Positions 44,790-55,661 of a DNA stretch of 64,000 nt are shown in pieces. Within the stretch, counting starts at the first letter, position 1, and the number at the start of each line of letters is the position of its first letter. Source of the DNA: Monodelphis domestica. Taxonomy: Eukaryota; Chordata; Mammalia; Didelphimorphia; Didelphidae. Location: NCBI RefSeq assembly GCF_027887165.1, contig NC_077232.1, positions 10,960,257 through 11,024,256 on the forward strand, in the 5' to 3' direction. The notes beneath the pieces are model-generated. The model saw only the letters and a list, made by a program, of their open reading frames with translations, made no database searches and was not told the origin of the DNA. A program made the translations under genes and the position numbers.

Positions 44790-46262
44790 GCATCATATCC
44801 GGCGTGAGGAGGATCTTGTCCAGCCATACCCAAGTGATGCCACTCCCTCAATGTCCAGTTCCTTGCTGCCACAAAAAGAGCTGTTATAAATATTTTTGTG
44901 CAAACAGGTCCTTTCCCCTTTAAAAAACAAACAAACAAACAAACAAACAAAACCTCTTTGGGATCCCACAGAGCAGTATTGCTGGATCAAAGGGTCTGCA
45001 GTTTTAGGGTATAATTCCAGATTGTTCTCCAGAATGATTGGATCAATTCACAACTCCACCAACAATGCATGTGTCCTAGGTTTCCTACATTCCTCCTGGC
45101 ATTTATTATTTCCCTATATTTTCTTATTATCCAGTCAGATAGGTGTGAAATGGTACCTCAGGGTTGTTCTGATGGGTATTTTTTTAATCAAGAGGAATTT
45201 TACATCTTTTTAAAATATATATGACTATAGATAGCTTTAGTTTTTTCTTTTGAAAATTGCCTGTTTATCTCCTTTGACAAAATATCAGTTGGGAAATGAT
45301 TCCTATTTTTTATACATTTGATTCAGTTCCTTATATATTTGAGAAACACGGATTTTGTCCTTGTAAATCCTCATCAGCTCTTTCCTGCTTTCCTCTTCAT
45401 TTTAATTGCATTAGTTTTGTTTATGCAAAATCTTTTTAGTTTCATGTAATAAAAATGATCCCCTTTGTCTCCTGTGATCCTCTTTCTCTCTTGTTTGGTT
45501 ATAAACTCTTCTCTTCACAGAGTTGACAGGTAATTTTTTCTTTTGATATTCTTGACCTTTTCCCTACATATTTATTATTATTTTTTCTAGCTTTATAAAA
45601 TAATTCTTTAGAAGCTTGGCATGGCACTGTATAAATAAATTAGATAGAATTGTCATTTTAAAAATACTGGCTCAGCCTAGTTAATATTTTTCCAATTGTT
45701 TACAGCTGTCTTTATTTGTGTGAAAAGGTTGTTTTTTTTGTAATTATATACTTCTTGTTCCTGTGTATATCTTGGCAGGCAGACCCCTCCTAAGTATTTT
45801 ATACAGTACTATCTGCTGTTATTTTAAATGGAATTTTCTTCTATCTCTTCCTGCTGGGTTTTGTTGCTAGTATTTAGAATTGCTGATGATTTATGTGGCT
45901 TTATTTATATTTATATATATATAAACAACTTTTATAAAGCTGTTCATTTTTTCAATAAGTTTTTAGTTGATTCTCTAAGGTTCTCTAAGTATACCCTCAT
46001 ATCATCTGTAAAAACTAATTGCTTTGTTTCCTTGTTACCTGTTCTTATATCTTTAATGTCTTTTTCTTGTCTTAATGCCATCACTGGCATTTCTAGTACA
46101 ATAAAAATAATAATCATGATATTGGACATCCTTGCTTCACCCTCGATTTTATTGGGAAAGCTTCTAGTTTTTCCCCATTATAGGCGATGCTTGCTCTTGG
46201 TTGGAGATAAATATTACATACCCTTTTTAGAAAGGTTCCATTGATTCCTATGCTTTCTAGTT
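44790..46262 (-). pseudogene. L1 fragment, 3' end and part of ORF2 (minus strand)
   Basis: Antisense 3' strings (TTGTGCAAACAGGTCCTTTC, TATTGCTGGATCAAAGGG, CAACTCCACCAACAATGCAT, GTGTGAAATGGTACCTCAGG) are followed upstream by ORF2 code. The minus-strand frame at 46,129-45,944 reads ALRQEKDIKDIRTG, then VFTDDMRVYLEN. This is the reverse-transcriptase active-site segment of L1, with FTDD in place of FADD. Stops break the rest. An (AAAC)n run lies at 44,925-44,952. Confidence 0.88.
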
Positions 46263-46431
46263 GAGGCTGCCTGATGTGAAATTAAGCCTTTTGAGCAGAC
46301 ACACACCTGAGTCATCTCATGTAGATTATGTGCTCAACTTAACGTCCTCTGTCTTGTCTTTAAAAAAAATTAATGATGCGATTAGGCATGAATGCTTTGC
46401 TTCCTTTATTTATACCTTTAGCCCCAAGGCA

Positions 46432-46662
46432 GTGAGATGACTCTGTGGAGAGAGTGCAAGACTTGGAGTCAGGAAGACATGAGTGCAAATGTGACCTCAC
46501 ACCCTTTCAAGCTCTGTAACCTTGGGCAAGTCACTTAACTTAGTTTGCCTCAGTTTCCTCATCAGTAAAAGGAGGGAAAAAAACCCTGGTAGTTCTCCCA
46601 AGAAAGTCCCAAAAGGTGCCATGAGGAGACAGACATGACAGAAATGACTGAATAACAAATGC
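46432..46662 (+). repeat. Marsupial MIR-type SINE (sense)
   Basis: GGCAGTGAGATGACTCTGTG, CTTGGAGTCAGGAAGACATG, TTTGCCTCAGTTTCCTCATC and a tail near ATGACAGAAATGACTGAATA. Confidence 0.85.
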
Positions 46663-47032
46663 CCATGTTCAGTCCTCTTTCTGGCCCCTGGGATCCGATT
46701 CAGTTTTAGGCCTGTAATTCTATGAACTTGTTGGGTTTTCCCAGTCAATCCTCTTTTTACTGTTGGCTCTCTCTTGCTCCACCTGATTTATCTCCCCCAT
46801 TTCTTGACTTTTATAAACTAAGCTCCTTCCCCTCAGTGGACTTCTGCTCACCCTGGGGTGATCCTTTTGTTCACCCTGCTTCCCAGCTGGCAGTATTTGG
46901 GGAGCGTCTTGTTTGAGTTTGTCTTGGAATGCTCTTTCCAGAACACAAGATTTGCATTGAGGTCAGCTCAGAGAATTGGAGACAGAAGTTATTTTTTGTA
47001 TTTTGTTAGTTTGTTTTCTGTTAAAAAAAATA

Positions 47033-47232
47033 TAGGGGGCAGTGAGTTGGCTCAGTGGAATCAGAGCCAGGCCTAGAGGCAGGACGTTCTGAGTTCAAAT
47101 TTGACCTCAGGTACTTCCTAGCTGGATGATCCTGGGCAAGTCACTTAACCCTCATTGCCTGGCCCTTACTGTTCTTCTGCCTTGGAATTGATACACAGTA
47201 ATGTTTCTAAGATGGAAGGTAAAAAATAAAGG
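47033..47232 (+). repeat. tRNA-headed SINE (sense) followed by a TA microsatellite
   Basis: GGGGGCAGTGAGTTGGCTCA to GATGGAAGGTAAAAAATAAA. A (TA/TG)n microsatellite of about 60 bp follows at 47,260-47,316, again at the SINE tail. Confidence 0.88.
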
Positions 47233-47407
47233 TTAAATTTTAAGATGGAAAGTTAAAAAAATATATATGTATATACATATATATATGTATATATATATAT
47301 ATATAAATTTAACATTAAAAACCAGTGCAACCAAATAAACTGGCTATTTTAACTATACTTAGTCCTTTAAAACATTTAATTGTTGTCTTTGATATCACCT
47401 CTATTTC

Positions 47408-48578
47408 TGTAAAGATAATTTTAGACTTGTGATTACATTAAAATTAAATCTAGATTTAATTGGTCGCCAGGGGAAATCCCAAATAAAAATACCCAAGTCA
47501 GTCTGGAATTTTATGGTAATTTAATTAATATAGAGGGAAGGAATTTAAGGAGAAGGAATGAAGGGGATATAGGAGTCTCCCGCCTGGCTTGTGCCAGGGG
47601 GAGTTAAAATCCCTTCCTCTAGGTCTCTGAAGAAGATTAGAGGCTCCTAAGAGGATAAAGTTGGAAAGTAAAGGAGGAAAACTCAGCCAGAAACTCACCA
47701 CTGAACCGGAAAATAGCTTGTAGCCACACTAAGACGCTGAAAGACCCAACACACTGCTATCAGAACCAACTCTCCAGGGAAAGAGGTCCCAGAGACAGGA
47801 AGTGACCCAAATATATAGATCTTTCACCCTTGTGTCTCCTCCTCTAAATTTTCTTTTTTTAAAAATTTTTTAATAAACATTATTTTATTTGGCCATTTCC
47901 AAACATTATTCATTGGAAACAAAAATCATTTTCTCCCCCCCCCCCCCCACCTCTCCCATAGCTGATGCGTGATTCCACTGGGTATCACATGTGCTCTTGA
48001 TTCGAACCCATTTCCATGTTGTTGGTATTTGCATTAGAGTGTTCATTTAAAGTCTCTCCTCAGTCATATCCCCTCCACCCCTGTAGTCAAGCAGTTGCTT
48101 TTCCTCGGTGTTTTTACTCCCACAGTTTGTCCTCTGCTTGTGGATAGTGTTTTTCTCCTAGATCCCTGCAGATTGTTCAGGGACATTGCATTGTCCCTAA
48201 TGGAGAAGTCCACTATGTTCGATTGTACCACAGTGTATCAGTCTCGTCTACCAATCACATCAAAGGCTTTTTTCTCCAGGACTGCCCATACTTTTAGTTC
48301 TCATCTTCTTTTGATTAGATTATATCTTTAGAGTTACTTAACACTTCTTTGTTAAGTTCACCTTTTTGTATTAAGATATTTGATCTTTTTGTGATTAATT
48401 TAACCTTTATAAAAGTTACTTAACACCTTTTGTATTAAGATCTAAAAATAGACTTAGCTTAAAGTTCTAGCTTCACTATATGTAAGAACTAAGTTCCTTC
48501 ATTGTTCAATCAGGAGATTACAATTTTATCTTCCCATAAAATAAGGTTTAAGTAGGGTGGAGTAATTTAAAATTCACA
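47408..48578 (-). mobile_element. Solo LTR, family A, minus orientation, carrying a nested LINE
   Basis: On the plus strand it starts TGTAAAGA and ends AATTCACA, and TTTC flanks both ends (47,404-47,407 and 48,579-48,582). Its minus-strand reading matches the family A LTRs (CTTGGGTATTTTTATTTGGG, CTGATTGAACAATGAAGG). A LINE 3' end of about 0.4 kb interrupts it at 47,848-48,245, so the LTR proper is about 770 bp. Confidence 0.85.
47848..48245 (-). mobile_element. LINE 3' end (antisense) inside the LTR
   Basis: A T-rich start, AATAAACATTATTTTATTTGG, CATTATTCATTGGAAACAAA, a C-run and TGATTCCACTGGGTATCACA form a very common marsupial LINE 3' segment. LTR sequence resumes at about 48,246 with TACCAATCACATCAAAGGC. 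LTR sequence on both sides shows the LINE is younger. Confidence 0.75.
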
Positions 48579-48584
48579 TTTCCA

Positions 48585-49030
48585 AATATATCCTCTTCCC
48601 CCCTACTCAGAAATCTATCCACTGCAAGAAAGAAGGCAAAATAAATTAAAGAAGAAAAGAAATTCCAAACCTCATTCATATCTGGCACTATATGCAAAGT
48701 ATAAAAGGACATTTTTAAAGCAAATTCAATTTTGTTATGAACTTAGAAACCATCAACAAACATAAATATTCCAATACTCAAAGAAGCAAAAAAGAAGATT
48801 GTGTTTTCAACCGTCAACTCCTATTAAATCCAGTTTTAAAAGGAACAAAGAATTCAGTCCTAAAACAATTAAATGCAAGAGAGTAATCAGATTGGCCCTT
48901 TTCTAGTTTCTAGTCTTCAGTTTCCTCCTTATGGACCTTCTATGACCATGACTTGGAAGAAGAGCTTTAAGGAGACAACCCATCCTCCTCTTTTGGTGGA
49001 ACTGGGAGGTCTGCAAGGAATGTCCATGCA
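48585..49030. other. Unassigned sequence
   Basis: AT-rich, no gene or clear repeat. Confidence 0.3.
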
Positions 49031-49047
49031 TATATTTTAGACTTTTT

Positions 49048-49251
49048 TTTTTTATTAAAACCCTTACCTTCCATCTTGGAGTCAATACTGTGTATTGGCT
49101 CCAAGGCAGAAGAGTGGTAAGGGCTAGGCAATGGGGGTCAAGTGACTTGCCCAGGGTCACACAGCTGGGAAGTGGCTGAAGTCAGATTTGAACCTAGGAC
49201 CTCCCGTCTCTAGGACTGGTTCTCAATCTACTGAGCTACCCAGCTGCCCCC
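49048..49251 (-). repeat. tRNA-headed SINE (antisense), complete with duplication
   Basis: AAAACCCTTACCTTCCATCT to CTGAGCTACCCAGCTGCCCC. TATTTTAGACTTTTT flanks both ends (49,033-49,047 and 49,252-49,266), an exact 15-bp duplication. Confidence 0.95.
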
Positions 49252-49399
49252 TATTTTAGACTTTTTAAATGTATTGACCATCCTGCTGGTTATTTTTCTA
49301 GTCTTTTCTCTTTAAAGGTTATAATATATACACCAGCCACACCTTGGTGAAACCATCTTGGCAAGTGGGCCAACCAGGCCAAACTGAATATAATATAGC

Positions 49400-49622
49400 A
49401 ATCTGGTGGCACAGTACTAGGAAGACTGCTTTTCATGAGTTCAAATCTGGTTTCAGACACATTCTAGCTGGGTGACTCTGCACAAGTCACTTCACTCTGT
49501 TTGCCTCAGTTTCCTCTTATATCAGATGAGCTGGAGAAGGTCATGGCAAACCATTTCAGTATCTCTGCCAAGAACGTACCCAAAGGGGTCACGAAGGATC
49601 AGATATGGCTGAACTAACAATG
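49400..49622 (+). repeat. Marsupial MIR-type SINE (sense)
   Basis: GGTGGCACAGTACTAGGAAG, TTTGCCTCAGTTTCCTCTTA, GAGCTGGAGAAGGTCATGGC and AAAGGGGTCACGAAGGATCA follow the long MIR form to its tail. Confidence 0.85.
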
Positions 49623-49854
49623 CTTGTGGGTCTCCACCTTATCTAGCTCATAATTGTTGGTGATTTGCGAATATTTTTGTGCTTCTCACCTTGGCTTATG
49701 GTTTTCCTATCATTACTCTAAGTATTAAAGTATTTCATGGCATTTTTAATCTTGTGTATCTTTTTATCTTGTGACACCAACTGAAATTACACCTGATCTG
49801 AGGAAAGAGAAGAGGGAAGGAATAAGCATTTATACAGTACCTACCGTGTTTTTT

Positions 49855-50060
49855 ATGAATATTATCTGATTGGAGCCTCCCAGCAGCCCTATGAGGGAGG
49901 TGTTATTATTAGTGCCATTTTATAATTGAGGAAGTGGAGGAAAATGGAGTTATGGTGACTTGCCCAGGGCCACCAAGCTAGGAAGTATCTGAGGATGGAT
50001 TTGAACTCAGGTCTTCCTACATCTAGGCCCAGCACTTTATACACCTGTGCTTTCTCTCCA
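49855..50060 (-). repeat. MIR-type SINE (antisense)
   Basis: CATTTTATAATTGAGGAAGT, GTGACTTGCCCAGGGCCACC and GGATTTGAACTCAGGTCTTC. Diverged. Confidence 0.8.
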
Positions 50061-50429
50061 TGTAGAGAGAAAGAGGTCCATGCAGTTGGGATCATCTGTT
50101 TTGTTCTATCTCCAAGGCATGGGCCACGAGATGTTCTCCATCCTTTTATATCAGTGGAATTGGCTGCCTGAAATATGATTCCAACTGGAGAGATTTGGCC
50201 TTAGCTTAGAGTCATGTGGAGATCTGTTGGGCCCAGTTGGTAATGGAGCCCAAGAGAATTCTATTTATAGTCAAGAAGGAAGAGGGTGAGCTGGGAAACA
50301 TCTTGCAAAACTTTCTATAAGGAGGTCATTAAAGTCTGACTTCGTTATTTTTGTCTGCTAATTTGGAAACTGCCTTCACTTATGGGACTGACATTTATTT
50401 GTGTCTGAAGTCTACACACAGAGGTAGGA

Positions 50430-50900
50430 TCAACAGGGGAAATGTTAAGGAACCTAGAAACGTGAATAGGAACAAAATGATGTGCACCCTCAGGGAATGT
50501 CCTAGTTCCCAAGTATTTGAGCCTTGGAGACATGAATCTAGATTTCATGAGGCAGAGATGAGGGGCGAGAGCATTCTAGGTAGGGCATAAAGCATGCACA
50601 AAGGTACAAAAATGGGTCATCCAATATCCCAGATATCAAGTAGGTGAATTTGCCTAGAATTTATTGTGTGTGATAAGAAAAATAAATAACCAGGGAATGA
50701 CTTGGCCTGCCCTGGGCATTAGGAAAATCCACATGGTAACTCTGTGGAATATGAAAGAGAGGGGTGAGGATTGGATGCAGGAGATGATTACAATGGTCCA
50801 GGTAAGAGGCAATTAGGGGCTGTGTGGGAATGAGTGTGTGACTGGAGCAAAGACGATAGAAACAAGATGCTCTGAAGGTAGAATCTACAAGGATGGAGAG
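50430..50900 (+). repeat. Fragment of the long dispersed repeat
   Basis: GAGCATTCTAGGTAGGGCAT, GAGGATTGGATGCAGGAGAT and TACAATGGTCCAGGTAAGAG follow the order of the repeat at 10,290-11,240. The bases from 50,060 to 50,430 hold nothing recognised. Confidence 0.5.
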
Positions 50901-51124
50901 TTGGAAGTCTCTGCCAATACTTTTTGAATGGTTCCAAAATAATGATTTCTGTATTAAAAGAGTAGATGGGTAATTGATGCAGGGATTACAAATGGCTTGG
51001 TGGGAGTCTCTACTTCCCTCAGCCTTGAAGGGACCCATTGTTGGGAATTTGCCCATTGTTGCAGGTGAAAAGGAGGAGGGAGAATCAAATAACCTGAAAC
51101 AAAGATCCATCAATGTCTTTTCCC

Positions 51125-52690
51125 CACTGTATTTTTAAGATTTAATTTAAATTTTTATTTTTTCAGTTACATGTAAAAACACTTTTTGACAGTTTAAAAT
51201 AAAGATTTTTCCCTCCTTCCCCTCCCTTTCCTCCCTGAGGCAGTAAATAGCCTGATAAAGGTGATACCTGTACTTTCATGTAATACATATTTCTATATTG
51301 CTCATGTCATGATAGAAGACACATATCATGCATATAATAGAAATCTCATGAAGGAAAGATAATGGAAGATGGAATGCTTTGATCCAAACTCATATCCTAA
51401 CAGTTCCTTCTTTGGCTGTGGATAAAATTTTCATCATGAGTCCCTTGTGGTTATTTGGAGACTAGCTTTGCTAATAATAATTTATCCTTTACAGTTGACA
51501 ATTATTTGATATTTCTGTTACTGTACACATAGTTCTCCTTGTTCTGTTCACTTCACTTTGCATCAGTTCATAGAAGAATTTCCAGGCTTTTCTGACCACT
51601 TCATCATTCCTTATGGTGCAATAGTATTCCATTACAACCATATACCACAACTTGTTCATCCATTCCCCAAGTGACGGATAACCCCTTAGTCTTCATTTTT
51701 TTGCCACTACATAAAGCCCTGTTAAAATATTTTGGTACAGTTGGTCATTTCCCCTTATATTGCTTTGTGATACTGACCCAGTAGTAGTGTTGCTGGATGA
51801 AAGAGTATGCCTAGTTTTGTGACCCTTTGAGCCTGGTTCCATGTTGTTCTCCAGAACAATTGTCTCAGTTGTGTAAAGATTAAAATTAGGGAATATTGGG
51901 GAGACTGAGGCATCTGAGGCAGGTAGAAATTAGTTTCTTTCTGCAAGAAGTATTATATTTTTTAGAGGTTTATTAAAGGTTAAAGATTAAAGAATATACA
52001 AGTAAGAAACATGTGCCTAGGACAGAGGCCTAGACAAAATAACCTCACATCACGCAAGAGACGTGCCTGCTCCAAAACGGAAGTCCAAAAACAGCCAAGA
52101 GAGAGCCTCTCAAAAGCCTTTGAATCAGCTTAAATACCTTCTCGATCTCGGCCCAGGTGAGATTACAAGGCATTCTGGGGAAGTGGAGCAAAGGCTCGTG
52201 GGGATTGTAGTCCTGTATTCGAGTCTATTTTTTACAGTTGACAGTGCTATCAACAGGGCAGTCAAGTCCTAGTTTTCCCACATCGCCTTCGGTATTTATC
52301 ATTTTTCATTTTGTTCATGGTAGCCAATCTGCTATGTGTGAGGGGGTACCTAAGAGTTATTTTAATTTTCATTTCTCTAATCAGTAGTGATATGCATCAT
52401 TTTTTTTATGACTTTGGATAATTTTAATTTCTGCATCCAAGAAACTGACTGTTGACTATTTTTCAATTGGGGAATACTTTGTATTCTTATACATTTCACT
52501 CAATCTCTCTGTATGTGAGAAATAAGGCTTTTGTCAGACACTTGCTATAAATTTCCCCCCAAATCTGTTCCTTTCCTTCTAATCTTGGTTCCATTAGTTT
52601 TGTTCATATAAATCCTTTTTAATTATATATAATAAAAATTATCCATTTCATTTTTATAAGATCTCTGTCTTTGCTTGTATTCTTAATTGC
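51125..52690 (-). mobile_element. L1 3' end (antisense), split by a short LTR
   Basis: AGTTCTCCTTGTTCTGTTCA, AATAGTATTCCATTACAACC, CCATTCCCCAAGTGACGGAT and, after the LTR, TCCTAGTTTTCCCACATCGC and TTTGTTCATATAAATCCTTT are in antisense L1 order. The LTR of 51,872-52,236 sits in the middle. Confidence 0.85.
51872..52236 (-). mobile_element. Short solo LTR (family C), minus orientation, inside the L1
   Basis: 365 bp, from TGTAAAGATT to TTTTTTACA on the plus strand, with GTTG on both sides (51,868-51,871 and 52,237-52,240). On the minus strand it shows ACTACAATCCCC (52,200-52,211), CCCAGAATGC (52,170-52,179), a TATA-like GTATTTAAGC and AATAAA. It has the usual order of an LTR promoter and poly(A) site and no internal sequence. 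Confidence 0.88.
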
Positions 52691-52691
52691 T

Positions 52692-53560
52692 ATTAATTAG
52701 AGAAATGCAAGCTAAAACTACTCCGAGGTACCACCCCACTTCTATTAGATCGGCTATTATGACAAAAAAAAAGAAAATGACAAAAGTTGGAGGGGATGTG
52801 GGAAAAGTGAGACACTAGTGCACTACTGGGAGACTTGTTAACTGATTCAACAATTCTGAAGAGCAATTTGAACTGATGCCCAAAGGGCTAAAAACCCTTT
52901 AACTCAGAAATACTATTCCTAGGTTTGTGTTTTCTAGAGAGAAAAAACAAATCACCTCAATGCACAAAATTTAAAGCAGCTCTTTTTGTGGTGACAAACA
53001 ATTGGAAAGTGAGGGGACACCCATCAATTGGGGAATGGATGAGCATGTTGCAATATATGATTGTAATAGACTACTATTGTGCTATAAGAAATGAGAATCA
53101 GGAGGATTTCAGAAAAATCTGGAAAGACTTAAATGAACTGAAGCAGAAGGAAGGAAGCAGGACCAATAGAACATTGTTCATAGTTATAACAATACTGCAT
53201 GATGAAGAATGACAAAAAATTCAGCTGTTCTTAGCAATAGGCAATCCCAAAGGACTCATGATGAAAAAGCCATCTGCTTCCAGAGAAAGAATTGATAGTT
53301 TTTGAATCCAGACCAAAGCATACTTTTTTTACTTTTTTGCTTAGGGTTTTTGTTTGAATTTCTTTCCTCCAAAGGATTCCTATGGGAAAATGTTTTTATA
53401 GGATTGCACAGGAGGGGAGGGATTGACCTCAATATTGTGATGTCATTTTGGTCCTCTTCCAGTATGAAAGACAATAACCAATATATGTACTGCCACATGC
53501 ATAGCACAGCTGAAGAAGTTCATGAAACTTAGAATCTTTAAAATGTCCAAGATACAAAAT
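52692..53560 (+). mobile_element. L1 3' end (sense), tail-to-tail with the preceding L1
   Basis: Sense strings: AGAGAAATGCAAGCTAAAAC, GGTACCACCCCACTTCTATT, CACTAGTGCACTACTGGGAG, CACCCATCAATTGGGGAATG, then a 3' UTR with TGATGTCATTTTGGTCCTCT. It matches 63,600-64,000 closely, including AAGGAAGCAGGACCAATAGA. Confidence 0.85.
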
Positions 53561-54357
53561 TCAAACTATCCTTCTTTTCTGTGATTCTTTCCGACTTTCC
53601 TTTGATTCTTTTTAGTACATTTACAAAAGACATTTCAATTATTTTTGGCTTTTCTTATTGTCTCCTTCTTCTGCTACCCCAGCCCAAATGCCTCATCCTC
53701 CTCCCCTGGAAAAAAAAAAGATGATTTAGGAAAATGAAGCACTTGTGACAAAAATACAGTTAAATGCCTATGTGTTATTTGTTATCTTGAGGCTATCACC
53801 TCTTCATCAGTAGGTAGTTGGGTAGCATGCTTCATCATTAGTGCTTAATCCAGTGCTCAGCGTAGCCCTGGCACAGAGTAGGAGATGCTTAATAAATCTA
53901 GTAAACGATCTCTGGATTGTGGTTGGTTATTGAATTGTTCAGAATTCTCCAGGCTTCCAAAGTGGTTTTTCTTTATAATATGGTTGTTATTATTGCATGA
54001 GAGATTCTCCTATTCTTTACATTTTACTCTTCATCAGTTCATACAACTCTTCTCAACTTCCTCTTTGCCATTTTGTCCTTCCCCATTTCTTCTCTTCTAT
54101 GTCCTCTCTCCCCATTCTAATCAATTCTTCATGTACTTACCAAAGTGATTTTCCTAAGACACAACTCTGATCTTATCACCTCTACACCCCACTCAATAAA
54201 CTTCAGTGACTGCTTGATACTTTGAGGATCAGATATAAAGCCCTTCACAACTGACCTCTTCCTAGTATCCTTACATTTTGATGCCTTCTTCTAATGCTAC
54301 CATCTGGCCATAATTGCCTTTTCTTGACCATAGCACAAACCTGAAATGCTTTCCCCT
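53560..54357 (+). repeat. Unassigned sequence, then L2-like 3' part
   Basis: From about 54,135 the string CCAAAGTGATTTTCCTAAGA, then CTTCAGTGACTGCTTGATAC and GCCCTTCACAACTGACCTC, is L2-like, ending where the LTR of 54,358 begins. 53,560-54,130 is unassigned. Confidence 0.5.
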
Positions 54358-55006
54358 TGTGAAGATTGGATTTGGCTCTCCCCTGATTGTAACAATGAAG
54401 GGACTTAGCTCTTTATTGTGAAGATTAAATTGTAATCCCCTATCTATTTTTAGATTTCAGTCCCCAAAGTGTTAACTCAGTATTTAAAGTAGATCTACCA
54501 AGTTTAACTACAAAAAGGTGTTAACTAACCACAAAAGGTGTGAACACCCATTTCATACATTGAGTGGGCAGTCCTGGAGAGAAACATCGGCTGTGATTGG
54601 TAGACGTAAAATTTAGGAGAGGGGACATGAGAAAAGGTCTTTAAATAGAGGAAACAGACAGAGATCAGTCACTCAGGTATGGAGTGAAGAGCAGTCACTT
54701 GAAGAGAGACTGGAAGACAGTCACTTGGAACTGGAGGGAAGACAGACACTTGAGAAGAGACTGGAAGACAGACACTCAGACTTGGAGTAAGGACACTTGG
54801 CTGTGGAACTGGACCCCTGGAGGAGCTCATGCAGGAGACCTTAAACTGCTTTCTTTTTAGATGGTCACCTTGGTGAGTGTAAAGGCTGTCTTCCTTCCTT
54901 GCCTGTCTGGAGGTGTGAACCTCTGAGAAAGACCCATTGTCTTGAGACTCCTTTCCCCTGACTGGTGCCTTAGAATTTCTAAGTGATTCAGAAGAAACCA
55001 GAACTT

Positions 55007-55074
<68 letters not shown>

Positions 55075-55225
55075 CCTCCCTTTTTTCTCTTCCTTAATAT
55101 CTTTCCTCTATTGTAAAATAAACTACCATAAATTCCATTTGACTTTAGTAATTCATCCTGGGACTTAGTAATTAAATCCCTGGCGACCTCCTATTAAATA
55201 TTGAGTGTCAACCATAAATTTAACA
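54358..55225 (+). mobile_element. 5' LTR of the ERV1-like provirus (family A)
   Basis: 868 bp from TGTGAAGATTGG to AATTTAACA. It has a CCAAT-type GTGATTGGTAGACG (54,593), a TATA-like TCTTTAAATAGAGG (54,639), degenerate tandem units ACTGGAAGACAGACACTTG between 54,700 and 54,780, a (CT)n microsatellite at 55,010-55,070 and an AAATAAACTACC poly(A) region near 55,117. A retroviral leader and gag follow directly, so it is a proviral 5' LTR. The matching 3' LTR is not in the window. Confidence 0.85.
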
Positions 55226-55228
55226 TAT

Positions 55229-55661
55229 TTGGCTGACCAAGTTGGTTGTGATGAAATACCCTCAATCTTCTTAACTTTCCTAAACTTTTCTTTTACTGTT
55301 GTGACTATTACTAAGTCAGCTTTTAGTAGCTTTTTTGATCAGCTATAGAGGTAAGTTCAGTTTTTTCCCTTAAATTAGGTAGAACACAGCTGTTTTAATC
55401 TTAGCAACAGGACCCTAAAGTCCTATCTGGGGGAGCTATTTCTAAATCTCCCTTGGGAATAAACAACCCAATTAGTCGATCGTCACTGACAATACTAACT
55501 GACTGGAGTGATCTTAACTATAAGTGAGGAAAACCTGGAGAAAGGAGTCCTGCTAGAGAGAGTGATTGTATTAAGTTTTAGCTGTGTCTCATTTGGCACT
55601 TTCACCCAGAAGTGCTAATTGGATTAAAATTTTAAAAAGGACTCCACTCAAACACATAAAA
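55229..55661 (+). other. Proviral leader: primer-binding candidate and splice donor
   Basis: The candidate primer-binding site TGGCTGACCAAGTTGG lies at 55,230-55,245, just past the LTR end. GCTATAGAG then GTAAGTTC at 55,350/55,351 is a good splice donor. The same layout occurs inverted at 57,003-57,307. The primer tRNA was not identified: the sequence does not match the common Pro, Lys, His, Phe or Gln sites. Confidence 0.55.

Noticed and set aside
54983..55168. Ser/Leu-repeat open frame
   Set aside because: It reads the (CT)n array inside the 5' LTR.
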